Shown: in pieces, positions 21,750 through 32,248 of the stretch | Layout of the letters: every line of letters begins with the position of its first letter | How positions within the stretch are numbered: the first letter of the stretch is position 1 | Origin: Acrasis kona | Lineage: Eukaryota > Heterolobosea > Eutetramitea > Acrasida > Acrasidae | Assembly: GCA_026419775.2 (NCBI GenBank) | Contig: JAOPGA020001028.1 | Span: 62,294 to 126,293 of the forward strand | DNA length: 64,000 nucleotides | Direction: 5' to 3' | Notes under the pieces: model-generated | Database searches by the model: none | Told to the model about the DNA's origin: nothing | The model's input: only the letters and a program-made list of their open reading frames with translations | Program-made: the position numbers and the translations under genes

Positions 21750-24047
21750 ATGAAAGGAATACACGTGTGTGTTTTTGCTTTACTACTCGCTCTGATCCAA
21801 TGCTCAAGTTGGATCACTTATGATCAACTGAGAGGAAAGCCGTACAAAGTTACCTATGATAGCAGGGCCCTTCTAATTAATAGTCAAAGAAGTTTACTTT
21901 TAGCAGGAGTGGTCCACTATCCTAGATCAACACCAGCAATATGGAAAGGTATTTACAAAAATGTTTACATTTCTTATAGTACGTAGATGTGTTTCAAAAA
22001 GCAAAGGAAGAGGGTCTCAATACAATTCAAACGTATGTGTTCTGGAATGCCCACGAAAAAATACAAGGCCAAGAATTTGATTTTGAGTTCAACAACAATC
22101 TTCCACTGTTTTTGAAGACCGCCGCAGACATGGGTTTGTTTGTTAATTTAAGGTTAGGTCCGTATGTATGTGCTGGTACGTTATAATTCCTCGATGAAAA
22201 CAAATAACAAAATAAAAGAATGGACTAACGGCGGTTTACCTTTGTGGCTTACACAACTAAAAGGAATGTCTTACAGATCCTACACCCAACCTTGGATGGA
22301 CCAAATGGAAAACTTCTCCAAAAGAATCATGAAAGCCGTGGAACCCTACTTGGCAAGAAACGGTGGCCCAATCATTCTTTCTCAAATAGATAACGAATTA
22401 AATAGTGCCGAACAAGAATACGTAGATTGGTGCGGCGCTTTGACTGAAAGACTCAATGTTGATATTCCATGGATCATGTGTAACGGACAATCCGCAAATA
22501 ATACAATAAATGCAATAAACTCTTGTCTGCCAGTTGAAGAGGGTAAAGTTGAAGATCATTACAAAAGATTTCCAACTCAACCCTTCTTCTTGACCGAGAA
22601 CGAAGGTTGGTTCCAAGATTGGAGCGCTGTCAGAGGCGTCAGGTCTCCACAAGAGGTAGCCCTCTCTGTACTTAGTTTCATAGCATCTGGTGGAAGCTAT
22701 CATGCCTATTACATGTGGCATGGAGGTAATCATTACGGTAACACTGCAGCAGGTGGCTTAACAAACGCATACGCCGATGATGTAAACTTACGTGCTGATG
22801 GTACTCCTAACCAGCCAAAGCATGCCCACTTGACTCGCATCCATAACTTTTGCGCAAAATACGCTGATTTACTCTTGTCACAAGATAGATCTCATTCCTA
22901 CATAATGCCTTGGTGGAACAAAGACCATTGGGAGAATGGCACACAGCAACTCTACTATCAATACGGCCAGAATAACAAGTATTTATATTTCTTGTACAAT
23001 GGTGCACCAATTTCAATAAAAACATTATTTAAGGGTCGTGAAATTATTATGAACAAGAGAAGTGTTGTTGTCATGGACGAAAGTCTACAAGTGTTGATGG
23101 ACACTAGTGTTATAAACCAACAAGATTTATTATTGAGAGATTTACAACCTGCTGTGGTTGTTAGTAATCTAAAATGGTCTACTTGGTCAGAGCCAACAGG
23201 AGAGTTGGAACCTCAAATTGGAGGTATTACAGCTCCAGTGTTCAAAAAAGAACGACCAGTCGAGCTGTTACAAGCTGCTCTGGACAACCATAGCGATTAT
23301 CATAGACTATGGTACAGATCATTAGTACAAAGCAGTCCTGGCAGTATTAACATCACATTTGATGCTTCTAGATCTACTGCATTTATGCTGTTTATAAACG
23401 GTAGTTTTATTTCTGAATGGAACCACCCTCGCCATTCCTATTATGAAGGAACCATCAAAAGCACCATTTCTTTCAACTTGAGATCTGCTGGTTTGCATCT
23501 TGTTGAAATATTATCTGTTAACTTTGGTGTTGCAAATGATAACCACAAAAACCACTTTGATACAAAAGGCTTGACTGGTAGCATCTACTGGAACGAAAAA
23601 GACATTACTAACAACGGTTGGTATCATCAATTGGGACTGCTTGGTGAAATTGGTAGAATTTATGAAAAGGACATTATAAAGTGGGACGATAATGTTGAGA
23701 AGAGTGCAGGAAAAGCACTGACTTGGTACAAAGCTCAATTTGACTTATCTGATGATGTAGTCAAACATGCTGCATCTAATCCTGTGCATGTTCATGTAGA
23801 GGGGTTACAAAGGGGTCACATTTATGTGAATAATTTTGATATTGGTATGTATTGGACACTCAAAGGCGATTGCAAGATATCATCCACTCCATGTTCGGTC
23901 ACTGACACCAGCTTGTGTGATAAACCAACCCAAATTATGTATCACATACCTCCAGAAGTACTCAAGAGCACAGGAAACGTTATTATCGTTATTGAAGAGT
24001 TGGGTGCTCCATCCATCCACTCGGTCAACATCATCAGAAAAGTCTAA
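21750..24047 (+). CDS. Secreted/lysosomal beta-galactosidase, GH35
   Basis: Three exons (21750-21948, 21987-22175, 22219-24047; introns 38 and 43 nt) give 738 residues. A signal peptide (about 1-19) precedes the GH35 barrel: GVVHYPRSTPAIW, then NTIQTYVFWNAHE, then RLGPYVCAEW with the intron splitting the Glu codon. The acid/base Glu lies in QIDNELNS and the nucleophile in LTENEGWFQDW. The substrate loop YMWHGGNHYG follows. The C-terminal half carries beta-sandwich domains. The enzyme hydrolyses terminal beta-galactose residues, probably in lysosomes or phagosomes, complementing the hexosaminidase at 3733-5518. The gene converges with the next one, leaving 37 bp between stops. Confidence 0.93.
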
Positions 24048-24084
24048 TAAAATAAGGTTTACAATACTCAACCAAAAATTTTAT

Positions 24085-25806
24085 TCACAATTTCCATGCA
24101 CTGAAATTACCCGTTGCAATTCTTTGTTCCAACATGATCATATACATGGCAATGACATGCATAACCTCTGCGCTATTTGTTGTGTTGATATCCAGCTTGA
24201 ACACTTCCTTATTGTCCCACATGGTACAGAACAACACGTCATCCTTCTTGACCAAAAAGTGATGTCCAAACTCTCCAATTAGTTCGTACTTGAGTCCATT
24301 GGCTAATTCATAATTGAATTTTCTACTTCCGACTTTAAATCTTTGAGTGCATGTTGCGATCAAAACATCATTTCTTTTAATGTTAAATGAGGGATGTAGA
24401 GCCAAAAGTCTCTTCTTGATGACGCACATGATACGGTTATCTGAGGCCTGTGTCACGACGATTTTACTGTTGGCGTCGTCATAATGCATTACTGCATTAG
24501 CAATGATGCGATCGTCACCGTCGTTTGAAATTTCAACGTGCCCCTGATTATGTGCGCTGCTTTTGAATTTCATCAGTAAGCATGTTTTTGTCGAAGTGGA
24601 GTTGCTGCGGCTTCTGTTCTGAGGGGGACTGGTTGGATTGGGATTCAGTGCGTTTGCTTGGGTGGCCACTCTATTCTTTTCCTCCATTCTCATCCTCTCA
24701 AACCTCTCACGCTCTTGTTCAATTCTTAGTTTTTCGTCTAATTTGTCTTGTTGGGATCGTGCTGCGTTTTCCTTTTCTTGTCTGATTTGTCTCTCGATTT
24801 GTTCGCGTTCACGTTGCTCGCGTTGTTGTTGTCTGAGCTCTCTTTCTGCTTGCTTCCTGCGCTCATCATCTTCGTGAAATGTTTGTTTCTCTCTTTCTGC
24901 TTGCTCTCGACGTAGGCGCTCTTGTTCGTCTTGTTCAGCTTTAATGCGTTCTTGCTCTAATCGGTAACGCTCCTGCTCTAATCTCTCTAATTCAAGACGT
25001 TCTCGCTCTAATCTTTCTTGTTCAAGACGTTCTTGTTCTAATCTCAAACGTTCTTGCTCTTCATTCTCTAAACGTATACGTTCTTGTTCCTTGCGAGCAT
25101 TTTCTTGCTCCAACCGTAAGCGTTCTTCCTCTAATCTATCATACTCTTCACGTTCCTTACGAATGCGCTCTTGCTCTTGTTTCCTCAAGTACTCTTGTTT
25201 TTCTTTCAAAATTTGGCCCTCTTGTTCAGACTTTAACTTGGCGGCATCTTCTGCCTCCTGTCTTTTCCTCTCTTCTTCTTCCTTTATGGACGCATCTTCT
25301 GCCTCTTGTTTGCTTAGCGCTGGTGCGGAAGTCCATGACGATTGTTCGGCGGCTTTGAGTAGCACTGGATCCAACACCTTTACAAATTGGAACTCATCCC
25401 AGCGGAAATCTGATTTGTTTGTGCTTGCCAATATAGTTCCATCGGGATCTGCGGAGAATAACTTATTTCCTCTTGATGCGATGGTTATCACATCTTCATA
25501 CGTCACAGGTTTATTTGAGTCGTCTACTCTGATGACAAGGGTTTCCATTTCAGTTGGAACGTCCCTATTTGCGTAAGGGTTTCCCTGTATGGATACGGTA
25601 ACGAATTTTCCTGCAAAACTACGAATGTGAATTTTATCATTTGATAAGATCGGCATCTTGTGGGCCTTTCCTTCAATTGTGAATGATTCATAATCTCCAG
25701 CGAGATTCCTGTCTGCCGAAAGATCTCCTCTTCGATCGACTGACAAATACTTGTTGTGAACGATAGACCGAAGGTGAACAAGGTCGCCGTACCTGACTGT
25801 TGCCAT
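24085..25806 (-). CDS. Beta-trefoil (fascin-like) + Glu/Arg coiled coil + LURP-one/Tubby-like protein
   Basis: A 573-residue protein from the ATG at 25804-25806; an in-frame ATG at 25840-25842 would add 12 residues. Residues 1-150 show repeats of a fascin/hisactophilin-type beta-trefoil (VHLRSIVHNKYLSVDRRG, IHIRSFAGKFVTV, ITIASRGNKLFSAD). Residues 170-390 are a long, unbroken E/R/Q/L coiled coil made of EQERLRLE-type repeats. The last 170 residues form a LURP-one-related/Tubby-C-like domain (VIKKRLLALHPSFNI, KFNYELANGLKYELIGEF, FLVKKDDVLFCTMW), a fold found in lipid-binding proteins such as phospholipid scramblases. Together this suggests an actin- or membrane-linked scaffold, but that is inference. 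No introns. Confidence 0.75.
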   Translation of the reverse strand: MATVRYGDLVHLRSIVHNKYLSVDRRGDLSADRNLAGDYESFTIEGKAHKMPILSNDKIHIRSFAGKFVTVSIQGNPYANRDVPTEMETLVIRVDDSNKPVTYEDVITIASRGNKLFSADPDGTILASTNKSDFRWDEFQFVKVLDPVLLKAAEQSSWTSAPALSKQEAEDASIKEEEERKRQEAEDAAKLKSEQEGQILKEKQEYLRKQEQERIRKEREEYDRLEEERLRLEQENARKEQERIRLENEEQERLRLEQERLEQERLERERLELERLEQERYRLEQERIKAEQDEQERLRREQAEREKQTFHEDDERRKQAERELRQQQREQREREQIERQIRQEKENAARSQQDKLDEKLRIEQERERFERMRMEEKNRVATQANALNPNPTSPPQNRSRSNSTSTKTCLLMKFKSSAHNQGHVEISNDGDDRIIANAVMHYDDANSKIVVTQASDNRIMCVIKKRLLALHPSFNIKRNDVLIATCTQRFKVGSRKFNYELANGLKYELIGEFGHHFLVKKDDVLFCTMWDNKEVFKLDINTTNSAEVMHVIAMYMIMLEQRIATGNFSAWKL

Positions 25807-26081
25807 TGTTTTTGTTTTGTTGACGTTTGATAGATGAGACATATAAGGACAAAACAAAATAAATCTCCACCACTAAAGTCACACCTGACAACTAATTCCA
25901 AGTCTCATAGTGGCGTAGTGATTGATTCGTGACTGTGCCTTCAATATCACAGCTGTAATAAAATGGATGAACTCCACCAAAGTGATCTACAATAGCGACA
26001 TTCCCTAGTGTGAACCTACAATGTATCCAGTTAAAATAAGCGGTTGAACATTTAGACAACTTCAATTAATTTTAATTTGTA

Positions 26082-27971
26082 ATGACATTGAGCAATGAAC
26101 AGCAGACTGTGTTAGATTTAGTTCGTCGTGGTGAGAACGTATTTTTCACAGGATGCGCAGGAACCGGCAAATCTTTTCTACTGCAAGAAATTATAAAGGA
26201 TTTGAAGGAACGGTGTAAGCAAGAGGAGATTGGAATCACAGCCAGCACAGGTATTGCAGCTGTAAACATCGGTGGATGTACAGTTCATTCATTAATCGGT
26301 ATCAACGAAAAGGGTAGTTGGGCACATGCATGGAATAGAAAGAAGGAATTAAGAGAATTAAAGATTTTAATTATAGACGAAATATCAATGCTATCAGCTT
26401 GGATGTTTCAAAAAGTTAATTGTTGCCTCACAATCATACGCGAACAAAACATGAGAGGATTTGAACAAAAGTATCCAGGACTAAAAGGTTTTACAACTGT
26501 TGATGATGACGATTATCAGGCCTACTTTGATGCGGAAATTGCGCCTTCCGCTAAACCATTTGGTGGTGTGCAATTAGTTTTGTGTGGTGACTTTTTGCAA
26601 CTTCCACCTGTTTTTAATAAATTAAAGGACCCTGCTTCTGCTGGTCAATATTGTTTCGAGGCCAGTAGTTGGGGTGTTGCCATTCCAAATGTTGTTGTAA
26701 CAAAAACCGTCTTTAGACAGACTGACAAGTCCTTCTCGTCCATGTTAAATGACATTAGAATTGGTAATATTACCAATGAACACCTCAGGACATTGTCATC
26801 CCTACAGCGCAATAAACTTGTTTCAAAGAATGGGGTAATACCTACTCAGTTGTTCACCACAAACAAAAAAGTAGACGAGCTCAATACTACCCAGCTAAAT
26901 CTTCTTACGACTCCTTCTCAAAAATTTGAAACACTAGATCTAATTACTTCTTTTGCCACACCTGACAACTACACCAAAAGCAAATTAGAAAAGGACATGA
27001 ATGCTCGCATTCCGTCATCCTTGGACTTGAAAGTAGGTGCACAAGTTATTCTTTTAAGAAACATGGATAAGGATCTTGTAAATGGGTCAAGGGGTGTTGT
27101 GGTTGAGTTCAAAAAAATAGACATTGATACTAAAAATACCAATAAAGGTAGAGAGGTAAAAAGATTTGGTCCATCTTTCTATAGCAAAGTCCTCGTGCCT
27201 CTTGTCAAGTTTGAAAATGGTATGACAAGAGAAGTATCGCATTGTGTATTTAATGTTGAGTCGCTCGGTGGTGTGGTATGTAGTAGAATTGCAGTTCCAC
27301 TAAAATTGTCATGGGCAATCACTGTTCACAAATGTCAAGGTATGACACTTGACCAGGCTGTTGTTGATTTGGGTTATATATTTGCAGATGGTCTGGGTTA
27401 TGTTTCTCTTAGTCGCGTGCGTAGTATACAAGGTCTTCAGATCACTACTTTTGATAAACAAAAAATCGGACAAGTTAGTGCAGTTGCTCTTAGGTTTTAC
27501 AATGGAACATACGCACGTCCACCTCCTCCTCGTTATGTTCCAAAAGTACCAGTGAAAAGTGCTTCTGATAAAAGTACAAATGTACTTCAAAACTTTTTGA
27601 AATCTCAAAGCAGTTCCTCCTCTGTGACACCCTCTCACAGTGCTTCTGATAATAGTATGAATATACTACAAAACTTTTTGATGAAATCTCAAAACATTTC
27701 CTCTGTGACACCCTCTCCGTATCAGCTTAAACCTCTTATACCAGCAGTAGGCAAACGTGAACGTGATTTCAATGACTTTATACCAAGTACCAAAAGAAGA
27801 AAGGGCAAGTATTATGCTGTGAAAGCTGGTAGGAGACCAGGTATCTATTATTCTTGGGAGGAATGCCAAGCACAGGTTAGTGGATTTCCAAATGCAATTT
27901 TCAAGAGTTTCGAAACTGAAGCAGAGGCATCAGAATTTTGTATTAATGGATCTTACGGAAACAGAAGATGA
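26082..27971 (+). CDS. PIF1-family DNA helicase with C-terminal RNase-H1-type hybrid-binding domain
   Basis: A single-exon 629-residue protein. Residues 1-470 carry the SF1B PIF1 helicase motifs: motif I GCAGTGKS (24-31), motif Ia ITASTGIAAVNIGG, motif II LIIDEISML, motif III LVLCGDFLQLPP, and motif VI YVSLSRVRS near the end of the core. A linker follows with two copies of a 30-residue serine-rich repeat (SASDKSTNVLQNFL and SASDNSMNILQNFL). The last 57 residues (YYAVKAGRRPGIYYSWEEC, then FPNAIFKSFETEAEA) match the RNase H1 N-terminal/viroplasmin domain that binds RNA:DNA hybrids and dsRNA. PIF1 enzymes unwind G-quadruplexes and R-loops, so the extra domain could target the helicase to hybrids. 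The gene converges with the kinesin fusion, leaving 37 bp between stops. Confidence 0.88.
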   Translation: MTLSNEQQTVLDLVRRGENVFFTGCAGTGKSFLLQEIIKDLKERCKQEEIGITASTGIAAVNIGGCTVHSLIGINEKGSWAHAWNRKKELRELKILIIDEISMLSAWMFQKVNCCLTIIREQNMRGFEQKYPGLKGFTTVDDDDYQAYFDAEIAPSAKPFGGVQLVLCGDFLQLPPVFNKLKDPASAGQYCFEASSWGVAIPNVVVTKTVFRQTDKSFSSMLNDIRIGNITNEHLRTLSSLQRNKLVSKNGVIPTQLFTTNKKVDELNTTQLNLLTTPSQKFETLDLITSFATPDNYTKSKLEKDMNARIPSSLDLKVGAQVILLRNMDKDLVNGSRGVVVEFKKIDIDTKNTNKGREVKRFGPSFYSKVLVPLVKFENGMTREVSHCVFNVESLGGVVCSRIAVPLKLSWAITVHKCQGMTLDQAVVDLGYIFADGLGYVSLSRVRSIQGLQITTFDKQKIGQVSAVALRFYNGTYARPPPPRYVPKVPVKSASDKSTNVLQNFLKSQSSSSSVTPSHSASDNSMNILQNFLMKSQNISSVTPSPYQLKPLIPAVGKRERDFNDFIPSTKRRKGKYYAVKAGRRPGIYYSWEECQAQVSGFPNAIFKSFETEAEASEFCINGSYGNRR

Positions 27972-28008
27972 TTTTAATAAATTATTGTGTTTATTTATTG
28001 ATACAACA

Positions 28009-30861
28009 TTATGTCAAATACACTTCCGTAAATGGTGTTGGCTTATAGACGATTATTTTCTTCTTTTCGTTGGTTTTTGATTTTTTGACCTCTTCGCCAA
28101 CTAGTACAATAATTTTTCTTATGAACTGCTTTTGTTCATGTTGGATTGTGTAGGGAATTTCTAAAGGAGGCCAATGGAGGCTTTTATTCCAAACCACAGT
28201 CATATTACAGGGAAACTTTTCTGCCATTGTCCTCTCTAGTTCAAATGGCGACTGTAGCACTTTTACTGCTGATTTCGGATATTCTGGATTGATATCAAAA
28301 TGAACTTGAGAGATGATGTTATTTTTGCCAATCTTCCCTCTTTCTTCGTTGAGTACCCTTGCGAATGCTTTCACAGCGAACGCACCACCTCTAGCTGGAG
28401 TAGCTGTATTACCATATTCAAGGATAAATCTGGTATATTTATTGCGAGCAAGATTTAGATGATTTATGCGTTGCGGTCTTTCAATGGCAAGATCAGGGTT
28501 GTTTTGAATGATTATGATTTGATGCAACTCGTCTACAACTAATTTGCTACAGTTCTTTACAGGAGAGTCACATACGCAGCACGCCGGCTGGTACTTATTT
28601 GAACGTAGATAGCAATCATAACACATTACATGACGACATTCAGGCAACCGAACTGGTAGCCAAAGAAGATCTTGACACATACAACATTTTGTTTCGGCGT
28701 GTTCTCTTGATTGGCGCTCCTCCTCGCTTTCAATATCCATTAGATCATTTTCGTTCATTTCAACATCTTCGGACAAAAAGAGGTCAGAATCAACTTGAAT
28801 GATACGATGAGATTGAGTAGTCAACGATTGCTGCTCACACACGGCGCCTTGAGGAAGTTTTCCAACCCTCTCTCCAGTGTCAACATGTACATAATAGATT
28901 CGACCAGTATTCATGCATGCCTCTGCTCTATAGCATGCACTTTTTGACAAATTAGATTTAGGTGCAAAAGTGACAGTTTTTTCATCTTTATTATTGAGTG
29001 GACGCAGCGCACCCACTGAAAATTCTTTTATAGGTTCGCCATAACCTGCATAATCAGCCCATCCCAACATACCAGTAGCCAATCTTGGTATGATTGCCTC
29101 CAACTCTCTAATCATTTTGTTGCTCTTGTAGACTGAAAACAGTTTCAGAATCTCTACTGCATAATGATCACTGGGCCAGAATGGATCTTTTTTAGAGGAG
29201 AATTCATGATAGACATTACATGGAAGATAACTCTTCATCCTTCTGCCAATTTTCACTGGATGACCATCATCGTCAATATCAAACATGAGAAGGGTTGGTT
29301 GTGTAACGCGAACAAATCTTTGTGTATCATGAGCAACAGGATCTACAACGACCAAATAATCAGTTATGTTTGGATATTCTAAGGTAGCATTGAAGACGGA
29401 AGCAGACCCCTGTGACGAGCCAATTAAACAATGTGCTCTTTCTTTGCCTAAGGAATGAATTATATCTTTCAAAAGGTCACCAGGGTAAGAACGTATTGTT
29501 TGCCTATCTCCAATACTTCTACCATAACCAGGACAATCTATTGCAACATAATAATAAGCTTCTCCTGTACCTGCTGTTCTAGCAAAGAGCTCAAAAATTA
29601 AACTATTCCAATATGTAGAACTGTTTGTTGGACCTGAACCATGGACTAATAAAATAAGAGGAAGAGAGGGATTGCCCAAAGTTCTTGCAAAGATCTCACC
29701 ATTTTTTGAAGTATCGATCCATATACTTCGACGATTAGTTTGATCGTCTGGATCTGCTATATCGTCCCTATCGGGATCGTATTCACGTTCCACCTGAGTA
29801 ATTGTTGTTTTTGGAGCATTTTTTATACTTCTAGTGTTTGAAGCATATTTTAATGTAGATAGCGTTTGTTCTTTGTCACCTGCGCCTGGAGAAACACAGG
29901 TAATCATCAGGGTCTTACTATTTCCTCCTAAAGAATTTTGTAATAATCTAGTAAGTGTTGAATCACGATAAGGAACATGACTCGCATTAGATTTGTTTTG
30001 AGAAAGTGACTCAATTACGTTACCAAGAGCTAATAATCCCATATTTATGGAAACACCCTCACTAAAGCGGACGCCGTTTATTCCTTGATTTGCACTTGAT
30101 TGTTCGCTACCGGCCAGATCAACAAATGTGAGACTTGACACTTTTTTGTTCATATTTTTATTATTGGCATCATGTTTGTTGTTACACCATCGATGCTCAA
30201 GTACAATTGTAAAACAAGCATGAGATCTACTAGAGTACTCATGAACAGAAGTTTGGCCCGTGACTCTTTTATTTGTGCCGTCTTGAATGGCCTTCTTGAC
30301 ATCTCGGGTGCTGTTAACAATCCTCTCTACTGCACCACTAACAAACACCTTTCCAGATTGTTCTCTCAAAGCCAATGTTGATTTTTCTTTTTGACCTAAT
30401 AATTCATAAACATCGTCTTTGTAAACCTCGACGAAGGAAACCCTCACTTGAAATTGTGATTCACAATCTTGTCCCATGAGAATTGCAAATTGCTGTTGCT
30501 CCTTTTGAATAATAATAAATAGTTTTTCTGCAACAGCGGGTATGATGCCTGATTTCTCTGTGCCTTTACCGCCCTCGTCTCCTATCATGGTATATGTTTT
30601 GCCACTTCCAGTTTGGCCATATGCTAAAATGCATCCGTTGTACCCCTCAATCCAAGACTCAAGAATTGGCGAGACACATGTGTTAAAAACAACGGACTGT
30701 TTTGTTTCAGGTCCAAATACATGATCGTAGTAAAAACACTCGCCATGGTTTGATAATTCCACGGACGATGATTTGTTGTCACATCGAATAATGTCTTCTC
30801 CTATGTCTCTTGACAACAGAGGACGAGCCCTTAAGGCAACTCTCACCCTTTCTGTCGACAT
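28009..30861 (-). CDS. Kinesin motor / alpha-beta hydrolase / RING finger / YEATS-like fusion
   Basis: One uninterrupted 950-codon frame joins four modules. Residues 1-350 are a complete kinesin motor: P-loop GQTGSGKT (82-89), switch I SSRSH (210-214), switch II DLAGSE (248-253), and HVPYRDSTLTRLLQNSLGG. Residues 395-580 are an alpha/beta hydrolase with oxyanion HGSG (407-410), nucleophile elbow GSSQG (Ser483) and a candidate His566. Residues 726-764 are a C3HC4 RING (C726-C729, C742-H744, C747-C750, C761-C764), implying E3 ubiquitin ligase activity. Residues 807-920 resemble a YEATS domain (LEYGNTATPARG, then QVHFDINPEYPKS, QSPFEL, PYTIQH). There is no coiled coil, so the motor may be monomeric. 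There are no introns, and the modules share codon use, so the fusion looks genuine. Function as a unit is unknown. Confidence 0.85.
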   Translation of the reverse strand: MSTERVRVALRARPLLSRDIGEDIIRCDNKSSSVELSNHGECFYYDHVFGPETKQSVVFNTCVSPILESWIEGYNGCILAYGQTGSGKTYTMIGDEGGKGTEKSGIIPAVAEKLFIIIQKEQQQFAILMGQDCESQFQVRVSFVEVYKDDVYELLGQKEKSTLALREQSGKVFVSGAVERIVNSTRDVKKAIQDGTNKRVTGQTSVHEYSSRSHACFTIVLEHRWCNNKHDANNKNMNKKVSSLTFVDLAGSEQSSANQGINGVRFSEGVSINMGLLALGNVIESLSQNKSNASHVPYRDSTLTRLLQNSLGGNSKTLMITCVSPGAGDKEQTLSTLKYASNTRSIKNAPKTTITQVEREYDPDRDDIADPDDQTNRRSIWIDTSKNGEIFARTLGNPSLPLILLVHGSGPTNSSTYWNSLIFELFARTAGTGEAYYYVAIDCPGYGRSIGDRQTIRSYPGDLLKDIIHSLGKERAHCLIGSSQGSASVFNATLEYPNITDYLVVVDPVAHDTQRFVRVTQPTLLMFDIDDDGHPVKIGRRMKSYLPCNVYHEFSSKKDPFWPSDHYAVEILKLFSVYKSNKMIRELEAIIPRLATGMLGWADYAGYGEPIKEFSVGALRPLNNKDEKTVTFAPKSNLSKSACYRAEACMNTGRIYYVHVDTGERVGKLPQGAVCEQQSLTTQSHRIIQVDSDLFLSEDVEMNENDLMDIESEEERQSREHAETKCCMCQDLLWLPVRLPECRHVMCYDCYLRSNKYQPACCVCDSPVKNCSKLVVDELHQIIIIQNNPDLAIERPQRINHLNLARNKYTRFILEYGNTATPARGGAFAVKAFARVLNEERGKIGKNNIISQVHFDINPEYPKSAVKVLQSPFELERTMAEKFPCNMTVVWNKSLHWPPLEIPYTIQHEQKQFIRKIIVLVGEEVKKSKTNEKKKIIVYKPTPFTEVYLT

Positions 30862-31044
30862 TGTCTACCGCAGAGCAACCTCTTTTATTATTATTTGAAT
30901 CACGGCAGTTTCGGCTAAAATTGTTGTAAATAAATGCGCCAAATAGAGGTTCCAAGGAACTTCAGTTCCCTTAACTCGAACTTGGTTCAACATTACAAAA
31001 GAGAACTCAACTTTGGATAACAGCAACTAAAAACACAAAAAACC

Positions 31045-32124
31045 ATGGCACGTGACTTTAACTCCCAAGCACTATCTGAAAAGCAACTTCAGAAGAAAGA
31101 GAAGATTGATAGCATCCTAGCAATAAAAACGGGCAAAATCAACGCAGTTCTTGCTGATCCAGAATTATGCGAAAAGAAGAGAACCAAGCTCCAACAAAGA
31201 ATGGACAAAGTCCTATCCAGATGCGAAGCCAGAAAAGCACTAATTGATATGAGTAATGAGGACAGGCGTGCCTACCGCTTGAATGCAAGAAGAGAAAAGT
31301 TGCAGTCTAAGATTGCTCAAGTCCAGGTTAAGATCATGCACACCGAAGACGCTGACGAGAAGGAGAAGTTGGAGAAGAAACTCAAAAAATTCCACGAGAA
31401 ACTTCAATCAAGAGAAAAGCAAGATGACTCCAATGACAGTCAAGAAGACGTTAAGGAACTCAAGAAACAAGAAAGGGAAACAAAGAAAGCCCAACGCAAA
31501 TTAGAACGTGCCAGCAACAAATTGGTTGAAAGTGAGGCAAAGAAAGCAAGGCGTGAGTTAGGGAAGGAAGATAAAAAGAAGAACAAGCAAGAAGTTAATC
31601 AAAAGTTACAAGAGGATCTCCAGGTTGTCTTTGAACTTGGTGACGTTCAAGAATTGTACTTGGATGGCAACAACATGTTGTTTGTGCCAGATTGTTTAAG
31701 ATCACTTGTTTTCAACAACAAAAAGAAAGCAGAGGACATCCTCTGCAAGTTCGCGCTCGACTTTTAAGCATGTTCAAATGTCCCCTTCCTACATGTGATG
31801 TACGACCTAACCAAAACTGTTCATAGCAGCGAAACTTTCGTCAGATCTAGTGCCAGACCGCAGTATGACACTAGTGACGATGCATTGGTTGAGATTGCAT
31901 CAAAAGCTGAAAACCCAGAGAAGATTCTTTTCATCACTAGTGACAGAGGATTAATTGAAAGGTTGAAAGAAGTCGGCGCCAAAGTAGCCAAGCCAAAGCC
32001 TTGGTTCAATGTTGCTTTCAGTCTGATCAACAAGGCCGAACAAAAGTTCGATAATTTGAATGACATGCTGAAGGTCATTCGCGAATCAACCAAGAAGAAA
32101 GAAGAGACTGACAAAGTCGAATGA
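31045..32124 (+). CDS. Basic coiled-coil + NYN/YacP-type RNase domain, interrupted by an in-frame UAA
   Basis: The first part (31045-31767, 240 codons plus TAA) begins with a highly charged, Lys/Glu-rich coiled coil (about 1-195) and then enters a PIN-like NYN domain: LYLDGNNML with Asp207. The frame hits TAA at 31765-31767 and continues in the same frame to 32124. The rest of the nuclease domain follows: VMYDLTKT, the acidic DTSDDALVEIA, and ILFITSDRGLIERLKEVGA. Everything after the stop is needed for the NYN active site. No intron can remove the codon without breaking the frame. Possible readings are a recent nonsense mutation, a sequence error, or stop readthrough. As written, translation makes only the coiled coil plus one strand of the nuclease. 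The intended product would be an RNA-processing endonuclease. Confidence 0.7.
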
Positions 32125-32248
32125 TTACAATAAAATGCTGTTGAATCTCCTTTAATTATTTGTTTCTTCTGTTTCTTTCTTTCGGCCTGTATCGTATTCA
32201 CATTTAAGAGTTTCAAGGCTCATCAACAATGCAAGGTAGATTAGAGAA

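Noticed and set aside
24582-25576. Ser/Cys-rich plus-strand ORFs opposite the coiled-coil gene
   Set aside because: They are the complement of the Glu/Arg-rich coiled coil, a typical antisense artefact.
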